In this document: positions 23,960-33,036 of the stretch, in pieces
Layout of the letters: every line of letters begins with the position of its first letter
Position numbering within the stretch: the first letter of the stretch is position 1
Assembly (NCBI GenBank): GCA_963735885.1
Contig: CAVTMP010000010.1
Span: forward strand, 62,001 to 126,000
Direction: 5' to 3'
DNA: 64,000 bases
Source: JBBSBL01 sp963735885
Lineage (GTDB): Bacteria > Actinomycetota > Thermoleophilia > Solirubrobacterales > Solirubrobacteraceae
The notes under the pieces: generated by a model
What the model was told of the DNA's origin: nothing
Seen by the model: only the letters and a program-made list of their open reading frames with translations
Database searches by the model: none
Program-made: the position numbers and the translations under genes

Positions 23960-26289
23960 CGCGTCGCGGCCGGCTCGGCCGCCGCCCCGTCCCGCTCCGC
24001 GAAGAACTCCTCGCCCTCGATCGAGAAGTCCGGCAGCGCGCGCTCCATCCAGCCCGGGAACCACCAGTTCGCCTTCCCGAAGAGCGTCATCACCGCGGGG
24101 ACGAGCAGGCAGCGGACGAGGGTCGCGTCGACGGCGACGGCGACCGCCATCCCCACCCCGAACTGCTTCACCGTCGGGTCGCCGTTCAGCACGAAGGCGA
24201 GGAACACGCTGACCATGATGAGCGCGGCCGAGGTGATGACGCGGCCCGTCGTGGCCACGCCCTGGACCACCGCGTGGTGGTTGTCGTGTCGGTCCTTCCA
24301 CGCCTCCCGCATGTGGGTGACGAGGAACACCTCGTAGTCCATCGAGAGCCCGAAGAGGATCGCGAACATCATCAGCGGCACGAAGCTCACGATCGGCACG
24401 GTGTGCTCGAGCCCGACGAGCGAGAGGCCGAACCCCTTCTCGAACACCGCGGTCACGACGCCGAACGCCGCGGCGATCGAGATGAGGTTCATGACCGCCG
24501 CGGTGGTCGGGACCACGAGCGAGCGGAACGCGAGCACGAGCAGCAGGAAGCTCAGCAGCACGACGGCGCCGATCGTGAGGAGCAGGCCGTCGTCGATCTC
24601 CGAGGCGAGGTCGATGTAGCCGGCCGTCGTCCCGCCGACGTAGGCGGTCTCCTTCTGCCCCTTGACGGCCTTGGGGATCGTGTCGTCGCGCAGCCGGTTC
24701 ACCGTGTCGGAGCTCGCGCGGTCCGACGGCGCGGTGGTCGGCGTGACGTTGTAGACCGCCGCCGTCCCCTGGTCGTTGACCAGCGGCTGGGTGACGGTCT
24801 TCACCCCGGCGGTCTTCTCCATGTCGGTCTTCAGGTCTTGCAGGCGCGGGTCGGTCGCCGGCTGGGAGGCCTGCTGCTTCTGCTGGTCGAAGCTCTGCGT
24901 GATCTGCTGCTGCTGCTGCGGCGTCTGGGCCTGCGCGAGCTGGGCCTGTTCCTGCTGGTTCAGCTGGTCGATCTGCGACTGGTCGGCCTTCGCGGGCTGC
25001 TCGGAGAGGTCGACGGCGATCAGGAACTGGCCGTTCTCCCCCGGGCCGAAGCCCTCGCTGAGCAGGTCGTAGGACTGACGCGCCTGGGTGTCGGTGGGCA
25101 GCGACCCGTTGTCCTGCTGGCCGAGGTAGAGGTCGCGCACCGGGAGCGCCATGGCGACGAGCACGACGAGCGCGATCACCATGAAGAGGACGGGGCGCCC
25201 GGCGACGAGCCGCGCCCAGCGCGCCCAGCCGTGAGGCTTGCCGTCGCCCTCGTGGTGGCGCATGGGGATCCGCAGGCGCTCGAGCCGCGGGCCGAGCAGC
25301 GCGAGGATCGCCGGGAGCAGCGTGATCGCGGCGAGGACGGCGACCGCGACGACGATCGCCGAGGAGTACCCCAGCGTGGTCACGAGCGGGACCTGGACGA
25401 TGGCCAGCGCGAGCAGCGCGACGATCACCGTGCAGCCGGCGAACACCACCGCGCCGCCCGAGGTCGCGACCGCGCGGGCCACGGACTCCGGGTAGTCCAT
25501 GCCGGCCCGCGTCTGGTCGCGGTGGCGGGTGACGATGAAGAGCGCGTAGTCGATCCCGACGCCGAGCCCGATCATCGTGGCCAGCGTCGGCGCCGTGGTC
25601 GGGATCTCCACCACGTGGCCGAGCAGGGTGATGATCGAGAGGCCCGAGGCCAGCCCGAGGATCGCGGTGGCGATCGGGACGCCCATCGCCACGGCGGTCC
25701 CGAAGGTGAGCAGCAGGACGATGACCGCGGCGCTGAGGCCGACGACCTCGCTGTCCCCGGTCGCCGGCTTGGAGACCTTCTGGCCCAGGTAGCCCCCGTA
25801 GGCCACCGCCAGCCCGGCCTTCGCCAGCCCGTGGTCGTCGCTCGTGAGGCGCTCCGCCTCGTCGGTGTCGAGCTCGCTCGCGCTCGGCTTCAGGTTGAGC
25901 GAGATGAAGCCGATCCGCCCGTCCTTGGAGAGGTCGTCGGACCCCTCGCTGGTCAGCGGGCTCGTGGCGTCGCGCACCGAGGGGTCCTTCTTGAACGCCG
26001 CGGTGGCGTCGGCGATCGCCTGGGAGTACTTCGCGTCGCTGAGCTTCTGGCCCGACGGCGCCGCGATCACGACCGGGTTGGTGCCGTTCGCCTGCTCGGG
26101 GAAGCGATCGGTGAGCAGGTCGGTCGCGTTCTGGCTGTCGGTCCCGGGCAGCGTGAGGTTGTCGTTCGTCTCGGAGCCGAGCGTGGCGGCCCAGGCGACG
26201 AGGCCGGCGAAGATGACGAACCAGATGCCGAGGACCACGAGCTTGCGGCGGGCGCACAGCCCACCCAGGCGATACAGCGGACCCGTCAT
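23956..26289 (-). CDS. MMPL-family RND transporter
   Basis: A 777-residue inner-membrane exporter of the MmpL/RND superfamily, typically moving lipids or drugs across the membrane using the proton gradient. It has the usual 1+5 and 1+5 helix layout: CARRKLVVLGIWFVIFAGLV, a large extracytoplasmic loop, then TMIGLGVGIDYALFIVTRHRD (TM4 motif) and GGAVVFAGCTVIVALLALAI. The second half repeats this with LFGLSMDYEVFLVTHMRE and TSAALIMVSVFLAFVL. The second extracytoplasmic loop contains an unusual Gln-rich stretch (codons around 24850-24990). The ATG at 26289 starts MTGPLYRLGGLCARRK. Stand-alone; no TetR regulator nearby. Confidence 0.92.
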   Translation of the reverse strand: MTGPLYRLGGLCARRKLVVLGIWFVIFAGLVAWAATLGSETNDNLTLPGTDSQNATDLLTDRFPEQANGTNPVVIAAPSGQKLSDAKYSQAIADATAAFKKDPSVRDATSPLTSEGSDDLSKDGRIGFISLNLKPSASELDTDEAERLTSDDHGLAKAGLAVAYGGYLGQKVSKPATGDSEVVGLSAAVIVLLLTFGTAVAMGVPIATAILGLASGLSIITLLGHVVEIPTTAPTLATMIGLGVGIDYALFIVTRHRDQTRAGMDYPESVARAVATSGGAVVFAGCTVIVALLALAIVQVPLVTTLGYSSAIVVAVAVLAAITLLPAILALLGPRLERLRIPMRHHEGDGKPHGWARWARLVAGRPVLFMVIALVVLVAMALPVRDLYLGQQDNGSLPTDTQARQSYDLLSEGFGPGENGQFLIAVDLSEQPAKADQSQIDQLNQQEQAQLAQAQTPQQQQQITQSFDQQKQQASQPATDPRLQDLKTDMEKTAGVKTVTQPLVNDQGTAAVYNVTPTTAPSDRASSDTVNRLRDDTIPKAVKGQKETAYVGGTTAGYIDLASEIDDGLLLTIGAVVLLSFLLLVLAFRSLVVPTTAAVMNLISIAAAFGVVTAVFEKGFGLSLVGLEHTVPIVSFVPLMMFAILFGLSMDYEVFLVTHMREAWKDRHDNHHAVVQGVATTGRVITSAALIMVSVFLAFVLNGDPTVKQFGVGMAVAVAVDATLVRCLLVPAVMTLFGKANWWFPGWMERALPDFSIEGEEFFAERDGAAAEPAATR

Positions 26290-26354
26290 GCTCGGCGGCC
26301 TCCCACGGTGAAGCGGCGCGAGGGCGCCGCGAGCGGGTACTGATACCGGATCGG

Positions 26355-26879
26355 TCAGTCGCCGTACACGTCCCAGGGCCAGGGGTTCGCGCTGCCGTAG
26401 CGCTCGATGACCGGGCCGGCCGGCGCCGGCATCGTCCCGAGGAGCCCCGGCCCCAGGCGCAACCGGCGCGCCGGGTGCACGCGCGCGAACGGGTCGCCGC
26501 CGAGCCGACCCGGATCGTCGCCGTGGAGCGCGGTGATCGCGCCGGCGAAGTGCGAGTCGTCGCGCAGCAGGGTCGAGCGCACGGGGGGCGGCCGCGGATC
26601 GGCGAGCGCGACGCGCCGGGCGTGCTGGACGGCGAGGTCGTCGAAGGCGATCGCCAGCCGGCGCGGGGGCAGCACGAGCGAGGCCCAGCCGGCGGCCCCG
26701 TCGGGGTCGATCGCACGCGGATCCACCCGGAGCGCCTCGCGCACCGGCTTGCTGCGACGCCGCCACGCGGCGAGCCACCCGGCCGGGGTGCCGTCGAGGT
26801 CCCACGCCGGCGCCGCCGCATCGGGGCCGTCCGGGGGCTCGGCGACGAGCGCGAGCCACGTGCGCCCGGCGGCGCTCAT
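26355..26879 (-). CDS. Hypothetical protein
   Basis: A 174-residue protein with no signal peptide or membrane helix. Features are WLALVAEPPDGPDAAAPAWD near the N-terminus, a basic helix WLAAWRRRSKPVREALRVD, ASLVLPPRRLAIAFDDLAVQ and an ending rich in Pro/Trp (NPWPWDVYGD). I do not recognise it. The ATG at 26879 overlaps the stop of the peroxiredoxin-like gene (ATGA), so the two are co-translated, but no functional link can be read from the sequence. Confidence 0.6.
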   Translation of the reverse strand: MSAAGRTWLALVAEPPDGPDAAAPAWDLDGTPAGWLAAWRRRSKPVREALRVDPRAIDPDGAAGWASLVLPPRRLAIAFDDLAVQHARRVALADPRPPPVRSTLLRDDSHFAGAITALHGDDPGRLGGDPFARVHPARRLRLGPGLLGTMPAPAGPVIERYGSANPWPWDVYGD

Positions 26880-27409
26880 CCGGCCGGCGCGGACCAGTCG
26901 GGACGCACCGCGCGGGAGATCGCGCGCAGGTCGCCGCGCAGCTCCTCGAGCGTCGCGCGGCCCCAGAACCAGTAGCCGTCGTAGGCCGCGTGGATCGTGA
27001 GGTCGGGCCGCAGCGTGAACACCCGCGGGACGTAGGGATCGTTCAGCGTGTCGGTGGTCTCGCGCAGGCCGAGCCGCGCCTGCTCGACCCGCTCGGCGTC
27101 CGAGAGGAAGGTCCACCGCGCGCCGATCCCCGCGCGGAACGCCGCGGCGACCTCGGGCGGATCGACGCTGACCGAGACGATCCGCGTGTAGGCGACCTCC
27201 ATCTCCTCCTGCAGCGCGACGAGCCCGCGGAAGTACGCCTGCTCCTTCGGGCACCACCACCCGCGGTAGAAGTGGAGCACGGTCGGATCGCCGGCCACGA
27301 GCTCCGACAGCCGCCGCTCGTTCCCGGCGTGATCGGGCAGCACGAGGTCGGGCACGCGCCCGCCCGGCTCCAGGGCGACGCGCTCGGCGGGCTCGAGGGA
27401 GACGGCCAC
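26876..27409 (-). CDS. Peroxiredoxin-like (AhpC/TSA) thioredoxin-fold protein
   Basis: A 177-residue thioredoxin-fold protein. PDLVLPDHAGNERRLSELVA opens the fold, TVLHFYRGWWCPKEQAYFRG carries the single peroxidatic-type cysteine in the RGxWCP context, and SVSVDPPEV and WTFLSDAERV are the usual AhpC/TSA strands. The residue three after the Cys is Gln, and no second cysteine is visible, so it would be a 1-Cys peroxidase or a non-enzymatic relative. The start gives MAVSLEPAERVALEPGGRVP. Coupled to a hypothetical gene downstream. Confidence 0.8.
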   Translation of the reverse strand: MAVSLEPAERVALEPGGRVPDLVLPDHAGNERRLSELVAGDPTVLHFYRGWWCPKEQAYFRGLVALQEEMEVAYTRIVSVSVDPPEVAAAFRAGIGARWTFLSDAERVEQARLGLRETTDTLNDPYVPRVFTLRPDLTIHAAYDGYWFWGRATLEELRGDLRAISRAVRPDWSAPAG

Positions 27410-27548
27410 CCTCGCCGGTCCGGTTCCGGACGCGGGCGTTACGAGCCCGGCCGCGTCGCTCGGCTCGGTGGCGCGAGACCGGCGTTTGCCCGATCACCCC
27501 CGATGTGATCGACTCGACTCCGCACGCGCCAACCGAGGAGAGGCCGCG

Positions 27549-27947
27549 ATGAGCGACGACTGGACGATGGTCCGCCTGGACGAGGTGCCCGACGTGCTCG
27601 GGGACTACCCCGGCGAGATGCGATTCCTGACCCACCCGCTGAACGCCAGCCAGGTCGCGGTCACCTGGCGCCGGATGCCGGCCCGGACCGGCGGCAAGGG
27701 CAGCTACGGCCATCGCCACCGCACGCAGGAGGAGATCTACCTCGTGACCGAGGGCACCCTCGAGGCCAAGCTCGACGGCACGGTGATCGACCTCCCGCGC
27801 GGGAGCGCCGTGCGCGTCGCCCCCGGCGTCGCGCGCTCGCTGTGGAACGAGGGGCCCGAGGACGCCCACGTCGTGCTCGTCTCCACCTGGTCGGCGGACC
27901 CGCGCGAGGACGTCGAGACGGTCCCGGACTTCTGGCCCGCCGGGTAG
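27549..27947 (+). CDS. Cupin-domain protein
   Basis: A 132-residue single cupin. SYGHRHRTQEEIYLVTEGTL is the first cupin motif with the His-x-His and Glu metal ligands; LPRGSAVRVAPGVARSLWNE is the second. The ATG at 27549 follows a clear AGGAGAGG ribosome-binding site. Such small cupins bind a metal and may act as isomerases, dioxygenases or sugar-sensing proteins; the substrate is not predictable. It begins a run of plus-strand genes reaching the acyltransferase at 34.4 kb. Confidence 0.83.
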   Translation: MSDDWTMVRLDEVPDVLGDYPGEMRFLTHPLNASQVAVTWRRMPARTGGKGSYGHRHRTQEEIYLVTEGTLEAKLDGTVIDLPRGSAVRVAPGVARSLWNEGPEDAHVVLVSTWSADPREDVETVPDFWPAG

Positions 27948-27984
27948 CCTCCCGACGCGTGACCCGCGTGCCCACCCAGGCCTG

Positions 27985-28944
27985 ATGGGAGACGTTCGCT
28001 GGGGGCTCACGCTGCCGTTCCCCGGCATCGCGCTGCGCGACCACGAGCCGATCGTCCGCGCCGCCGAGGACGCCGGCTACGACGACCTGTGGACCGGCGA
28101 GACCAACGGGCCCGACGGCTTCACCCCGCTCGCGCTGGCCGCCGCGTGGACGCGCCGGGTGCGCCTGGGCACCGGCGTCGTCAACCCGTTCACGCGGGGG
28201 CCCGCCGTGCTCGCCCAGCAGGCCGCCGCGCTGCAGGACGCGAGCGACGGGCGCTTCGTGCTCGGCCTCGGCTCCTCGTCGAACGTCATCGTCGAGCGCT
28301 GGAACGGGGTGCCGTTCGAGCGTCCGCTGACGAAGGTGCGCGAGGCCGTGGAGGGCCTGCGCCCGGTGTTCGCCGGCGAGCGCGGCGTCGGCGGGTTCAA
28401 GCTCGAGACGCCCCCGGAGCAGCCGGTGCCCATCTACGTCGCCGCGCTGCGCGACCGGATGCTGCGGCTCGGCGGCGCCGTGGGGGACGGCACGTTCGTG
28501 AACTTCCTCCCGCTCAGCGGCCTCCCCCACGTGATCGGGCAGATCCGCGCCGGCGAGGCCGAGGCGGGGAAGCCGGCCGGGGCCTCCGACGTCGTCTGCC
28601 GCTTCTTCTGCATCCCCCGGCCCGCGGCGGAGGGCCTGCCGCTCGCCCGGTTCATGTTCGCCGCCTACGGCACCGTCCCCGTCTACGAGGCCTTCTTCCG
28701 CTCGCTGGGCTGGGGGGAGCAGCTCGACCCGATGGTCACGGCGTGGCGCGACGGGGACCGCACGCTCGCGCTCGAGCGCGCCCCCGACGACCTGATCCGC
28801 GAGATCTTCGTGTTCGGCTCGCCCGCGGAGCAGCGCGCGCGACTCGACGAGTACGCCGCCGGCGGGATCACGACGTTCGTCCTCACGCCGATCACCGCGC
28901 CGGACGACGTCCCGCGGCTCGTCGCGGCGCTCGCCCGGTCGTGA
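27985..28944 (+). CDS. LLM-class flavin/F420-dependent oxidoreductase
   Basis: A 319-residue TIM-barrel protein of the bacterial luciferase-like superfamily. WGLTLPFPGIALRDH, AEDAGYDDLWTGETNGPDGF, RVRLGTGVVNPFTRGPAVLA, DGRFVLGLGSSSNVIVERWN and VPIYVAALRDRMLRLGGAVG are typical. In actinobacteria most such proteins use coenzyme F420, but FMN cannot be excluded. Its stop overlaps the following RibD-like reductase gene by 4 bases. Substrate unknown. Confidence 0.87.
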   Translation: MGDVRWGLTLPFPGIALRDHEPIVRAAEDAGYDDLWTGETNGPDGFTPLALAAAWTRRVRLGTGVVNPFTRGPAVLAQQAAALQDASDGRFVLGLGSSSNVIVERWNGVPFERPLTKVREAVEGLRPVFAGERGVGGFKLETPPEQPVPIYVAALRDRMLRLGGAVGDGTFVNFLPLSGLPHVIGQIRAGEAEAGKPAGASDVVCRFFCIPRPAAEGLPLARFMFAAYGTVPVYEAFFRSLGWGEQLDPMVTAWRDGDRTLALERAPDDLIREIFVFGSPAEQRARLDEYAAGGITTFVLTPITAPDDVPRLVAALARS

Positions 28945-29696
28945 CGTCGTTCCGCCGCCTGCACCCCGATCCGGCCGATCCGGTCGACCCGGCCGCGCTG
29001 CTCGCCGGGCTCGACCTGGCGGGTCGCGCCCCGGCCGACCGCCCCTACGTGCTCGTGAACTTCGCGGTGACCGTCGACGGCCGGGCCGCGCTGGCCGGCG
29101 GCGTCTCCGGCGGGATCGGCGACGACGGGGACCTCGCGATGTTCCACGCCCTGCGGGGCGGCGTGGACGCGGTGATGGCGGGGACCACGACGCTCGCCAA
29201 GGAGCGCTACGGGCGCCTCGTGCGCGACCCGGCCCGGCGCGCGGCGCGCGAGGCCATCGGGCTCGCCGGCGACCCGGTGGCGGTGATCGTCAGCCGCAGC
29301 GGCCGGGTGCCCGCCGACATCCCGCTGTTCGCCGCGGACGGGCAGGAGGTGCTCCTCTACGGGCCGCCGGGGTGCCCCGAGCCCGCCGGGGCGGCGACCG
29401 TGCGGCTGACGACGCTCGACCCGCCCGACCCGGCCGCGGCGCTGGCCGACGCGCGCCGCGAGCACGGCATCCGCACGCTGCTCTGCGAGGGCGGGCCGAC
29501 GGTGTTCGCCGCGCTGCTCGGCGCCGGCCTGGTCGACGAGCTCTTCCTCACCGTCGCGCCGAAGCTCGCGGGCGGCGGCGAGGGCCCCACGATCACCACC
29601 GGCCCGGGCCTCGACCCGCCCGCCGCGCTCGAGGCGGGCTGGGCGCTGGAGCGCGCCGGGTCGCTCTTCCTGCGTTACCTCGTGCGCCCGGCGTAA
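28941..29696 (+). CDS. RibD C-terminal (dihydrofolate-reductase fold) domain protein
   Basis: A 251-residue protein of the RibD_C / pyrimidine-reductase family. It shows YVLVNFAVTVDGRAALAGG, FHALRGGVDAVMAGTTTLAK, AVIVSRSGRVPADIPLF, RTLLCEGGPTVFAALLGAGL and ELFLTVAPKLAGG. No deaminase domain is attached, so it is probably a stand-alone NADPH reductase rather than the bifunctional riboflavin enzyme. The GTG at 28941 sits in a GTGA overlap with the LLM oxidoreductase stop. A flavin- or F420-related role is suggested by this pairing, as inference. Confidence 0.85.
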   Translation: MTSFRRLHPDPADPVDPAALLAGLDLAGRAPADRPYVLVNFAVTVDGRAALAGGVSGGIGDDGDLAMFHALRGGVDAVMAGTTTLAKERYGRLVRDPARRAAREAIGLAGDPVAVIVSRSGRVPADIPLFAADGQEVLLYGPPGCPEPAGAATVRLTTLDPPDPAAALADARREHGIRTLLCEGGPTVFAALLGAGLVDELFLTVAPKLAGGGEGPTITTGPGLDPPAALEAGWALERAGSLFLRYLVRPA

Positions 29697-29775
29697 CGCG
29701 CGGCACCCTCGCCGGGACCGGGCCCGTCGACCGGGGCGACGCGTCCGTGCCCGGGCTTGCCCCGTACCCCTTCCG

Positions 29776-31130
29776 ATGGGAGACTCGACCCCGATGGCGC
29801 CCTCCGCCCCGGCCCAGGTCGGCCTCTCGGCCGGCTCCGGTGAGATCGCCGCCGCGCTGGCCGACGCCCGGGAGCGCACGCTCGCGCTCGTCGCGCCGGT
29901 CTCCGACGAGGATCTCGAGCGCGGTCCACTCGACCCTGATGAGCCCGCTGGTCTGGGACCTCGGGCACATCGCCGCGTTCGAGGACCTGTGGCTCGTCGC
30001 ACCGCCACGGCGGGCGCGCCGCTGCTGCGACCCGAGCTGGCGGGCGTCTACGACGCGTTCGAGACGCCGCGCGCGGAGCGCGGCGATCTCGCCCTTCCTC
30101 GCGCCACGCCGAGGCGCTGGAGTACCTCGACGCGGTCCGCGCGCGGACGCTCGAGGTGCTGGCGGACCGCGGTCCCGGCGACGGCACGATCGCGCGAGCT
30201 GGTGTCCGCCACGAGCATGCAGCACAGCGAGACGATGCTGCAGACGATGGAGCTCGCCGGGCTCGACTACCGGCCCACGCGGCGCCGCCCGGCGCCGACC
30301 GTCCCGCCGGCGACCGGGCACACGGGCCTCGAGCTGGTCGACGTCCCGGCGGGCCGCTTCGCGCTCGGCGCCGCCCGAGCACGGCTTCGCCTACGACAAC
30401 GAGCGCCCGCGACACGAGGTCGAGCTGCCCGCACTTCCGGATCGGCCGCGACGCCGATCACGAACGCGACCTTCCGGCACTTCGTCGAGGGCGGCGGCTA
30501 CGAGCGCCGCGAGTGGTGGTCGGACGAGGGCTGGTCGTGGAAGGAGGAGTACGACATCACCCACCCCGGCGGCTGGGCGCCGGACGGCGCCGGGGGATGG
30601 CGCGAGCGCCGCCTGGACGGTCTCGCGCCGCTCGACCCGGATCGGCCGGTCGTCCACGTCTCCTGGTTCGAGGCCGACGCCTTCGCCCGCGCGCACGGCG
30701 CCCGCCTCCCGACCGAAGCGGAGTGGGAGAAGGCGGCGACCTGGGACCAGGGGACGGAGACCGCGCCCGCCGGCTCCCGTGGGGCGCCGAGCCCGCCGGC
30801 GCCGGCGCACGCGAACCTCGACCAGCTGCGAGTGGCGGCACGATCGCGGTGGGCGCGCACCCGGCCGGCGCCGGCGCCGAGCGGCTGCCTCGGTCTGCTC
30901 GGCGACGTCTGGGAGTGGACGGCGTCGCGCCTTCGGCGGCTACCCCGGCTTCCGCGCGCATCCCTACCGCGAGTACTCGGAGGTCTTCTTCGGTCGGCGA
31001 CTACCGGGTGCTGCGCGGCGGCTCGTGGGCGACGCGCGCGCGCGTGGCCACGCCGAGCTTCCGCAACTGGGACTACCCGCAGCGCCGCCAGATCTTCGCC
31101 GGCCTGCGGATCGCGCGGGACGCGCCGTGA
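29776..31130 (+). pseudogene. egtB: Ergothioneine synthase EgtB, many frameshifts in this sequence
   Basis: Iron-dependent sulfoxide synthase of ergothioneine biosynthesis. Pieces in three frames join into one ~440-residue EgtB. The N-terminal DinB-like domain shows HSTLMSPLVWDLGHIAAFED, PLLRPELAGVYDAFETPRAE and SATSMQHSETMLQTMELAG with its histidines. The FGE-sulfatase domain shows NATFRHFVEGGGYERREWW, VVHVSWFEADAFARAHGARL, PTEAEWEKAATWDQGT, GDVWEWTAS, GGYPGFRAHPYREYSEVFFG and RVATPSFRNWDYPQRRQIFA. More than ten frame changes are needed, nearly all +1 (near 29920, 29997, 30015, 30083, 30092, 30194, 30372, 30430, 30449 and more beyond). Codons between them look functional, so sequence error is likelier than decay. 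Followed by egtD. Confidence 0.85.
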
Positions 31131-32129
31131 GCGCGCCCTCGACCCTGAACCGGCGCGGTCCGCGTCGACACCTGGCTCTCGGCGCGGGACGAGCGGACGC
31201 TGGCCGACGACGTGCTCGACGGCCTCACGCGCCCGTTCAAGGAGCTGCCGCCCAAGCACTTCTACGACACGCGCGGCTCGAGCTGTTCGACGCGATCTGC
31301 GAGCTGCCCGAGTACTACCCGACGCGCACCGAGCGGGCGATCCTCGAGCGCCCGCGCCGGCGACGATCGTCGCGGTGACCGGCGCGGTCGAGCTCGTGGA
31401 GCTCGGCTCCGGCACCGCGGAGAAGACGCGCGTGCTGCTCGACGCGATGGCCGCGCGCCGGAGCGCTGCGGCGCTACGTGCCGCTCGACGTCTCCGAGGC
31501 GGTCGTGCGCGACTGCGCCGCGGCGCTCGTCGATCGACTACCCCGGCCTGCGGGTCCACGGCGTGGTCGGCGACTTCGAGCGCCACCTCGACGAGCTGCC
31601 GGAGGCCGGAGGGCCCGCGGATCGTCGCGCTGCTCGGCGGCACGATCGGCAACTTCCCGCCCGGGAGCCGGCGCCGGCTGCTGCGCGCGGATCGCGGCCG
31701 CTGCTCGGCCCGGAGGACCGCCTGCTGCTCGGCACCGACCTCGTCAAGGACCCGGCGGTGATCGAGGCCGCCTACGACGACGCGGCGGGCGTGACGGCGG
31801 AGTTCAACCGCAACGTGCTGCACGTGCTCAACCGCGAGCTCGGCGCCGACTTCACCCCCGAGGCCTTCGACGCACGTCGCGTTCTTCGACCGCCGCCACG
31901 AGTGGATCGAGATGCGGCTGCGCGCGCGGCGGCCGATGTCCGTGCACGATCGCCGCGCTCGGCGCTGCGCGTGGAGCTCGCCGCCGGCGAGGAGATCCGC
32001 ACCGAGATCAGCGCGAAGTTCACCCGCGAGCGACTGGCCGCCGACTACGCGGCGGCCGGGCTCGTGCTCGACGGATGGCACACCGACCCGGACGAGCACT
32101 TCGCGCTGAGCCTCGCCCGCCCGGCCTGA
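31127..32129 (+). pseudogene. egtD: Histidine N-alpha-methyltransferase EgtD, many frameshifts in this sequence
   Basis: SAM-dependent trimethylation of histidine to hercynine, the first ergothioneine step. Fragments in three frames give VDTWLSARDERTLADDVLDG, RPFKELPPKHFYDTRGS, LFDAICELPEYYPTRTERAI, AVELVELGSGTAEKTRVLLD, RIVALLGGTIGNFPPGSR, DRLLLGTDLVKDPAVIEAAY, FNRNVLHVLNRELGADFTPE and RTEISAKFTRERLAADYAAA, a near-complete EgtD of about 330 residues. About a dozen frame changes occur, mostly +1 with two or three -1 (e.g. near 31281 and 31350). The GTG at 31127 overlaps the egtB stop by 4 bases, as expected for an egtBD operon. Confidence 0.85.
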
Positions 32130-32186
32130 CCGGCGCGGCGGACCGGGGGCCGCGGCCCGGCGCCGCCCGATAGGCTCCCGCGCCGC

Positions 32187-32957
32187 ATGGTGATCGAGGG
32201 CGCAGCGGCGATCGTCTCCGGCGGGGCCTCCGGCCTCGGCGAGGCGACGGTTCGCGCGCTGCACGACCGCGGCGCCGCGGTGACGATCGCCGACGTCCAG
32301 CAGGAGAAGGGCGAGGCGCTGGCCGCCGAGCTCGGCGAGCGGGCGGCGTTCGTCGCGACCGACGTCACCGACGAGGCCGCCGTGAAGGCGGCCGTCGACG
32401 CGGCGGCGGCGGCGGTGGGCGGGCTGCGCATCGCCGTCTCGTGCGCCGGCATCGGCTGGCCCGAGAAGGTCGCCTCGGCGAAGAAGGGCCCGCACAACCT
32501 GCTCCCCTTCGAGACGGTCGTCCGCATCAACCTCATCGGCACGTTCAACGTCATGCGAATGGCCGCCGCCGCGATGATCGGAAACGAGCCCAACGAGGAG
32601 GGCGAGCGCGGCGTCCTGGTGCAGACGGCCTCGGCCGCCGCCTTCGAGGGACAGGTCGGGCAGGTCGCCTACTCGGCCTCGAAGGCCGCGATCGTCGGGA
32701 TGACCCTTCCGGCGGCGCGCGACCTGGCCGGCAACGGGATCCGCGTGTGCACGATCGCTCCCGGGCTCTTCGACACCCCGCTGCTCGCCCTCCTGCCCCA
32801 GGAGCAGCGCGACGCGCTCGGGGCGCAGGCGCCGTTCCCGCCGCGGCTCGGGCGCCCCGCGGAGTTCGGTCAGCTCGCCGCGGCGATCGTCGAGAACCCG
32901 ATGCTCAACGGCGAGACGATCCGGCTCGACGGGGCGATCCGGATGCAGCCCCGCTAG
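32187..32957 (+). CDS. Short-chain dehydrogenase (3-hydroxyacyl-CoA dehydrogenase type II-like)
   Basis: A 256-residue classical SDR. AAIVSGGASGLGEATVRALH is the NAD-binding TGxxxGxG-type motif, VSCAGIGWPEKV the NAG-like motif, and VLVQTASAAAFEGQVGQVAY followed by SASKAAIVGM holds the catalytic Ser-Tyr-Lys. The insertion KKGPHNLLPFETVVRINLIG and the ending IRLDGAIRMQPR resemble human HSD17B10-like 3-hydroxyacyl-CoA dehydrogenases of beta-oxidation. Nearby WS/DGAT and acyl-CoA dehydrogenase genes agree with lipid metabolism. The ATG at 32187 gives MVIEGAAAIV. Confidence 0.88.
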   Translation: MVIEGAAAIVSGGASGLGEATVRALHDRGAAVTIADVQQEKGEALAAELGERAAFVATDVTDEAAVKAAVDAAAAAVGGLRIAVSCAGIGWPEKVASAKKGPHNLLPFETVVRINLIGTFNVMRMAAAAMIGNEPNEEGERGVLVQTASAAAFEGQVGQVAYSASKAAIVGMTLPAARDLAGNGIRVCTIAPGLFDTPLLALLPQEQRDALGAQAPFPPRLGRPAEFGQLAAAIVENPMLNGETIRLDGAIRMQPR

Positions 32958-33036
32958 ATGACCGGCCGGCGCCGCCCCCGCGCGCACGCGGCGGCGGCCG
33001 CGGAACGCACCGTCTAGTCCCGCCCGCGGGCCGCGC

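Noticed and set aside
24900..24925. CTG/CAG-like trinucleotide repeat
   Set aside because: It is simply the codon run for the Gln-rich loop of the MMPL protein, with no tandem array beyond it.
29372..31378. 668-codon frame across the ribD-like and egtB region read as one protein
   Set aside because: Contains only alternating fragments of EgtB; frame fragments in three phases assemble into EgtB, so it is not a separate gene.
29776..32129. Programmed ribosomal frameshifting in egtB and egtD
   Set aside because: Programmed sites use one defined slippery sequence; here there are over twenty shifts in varied contexts, which no ribosome could follow.
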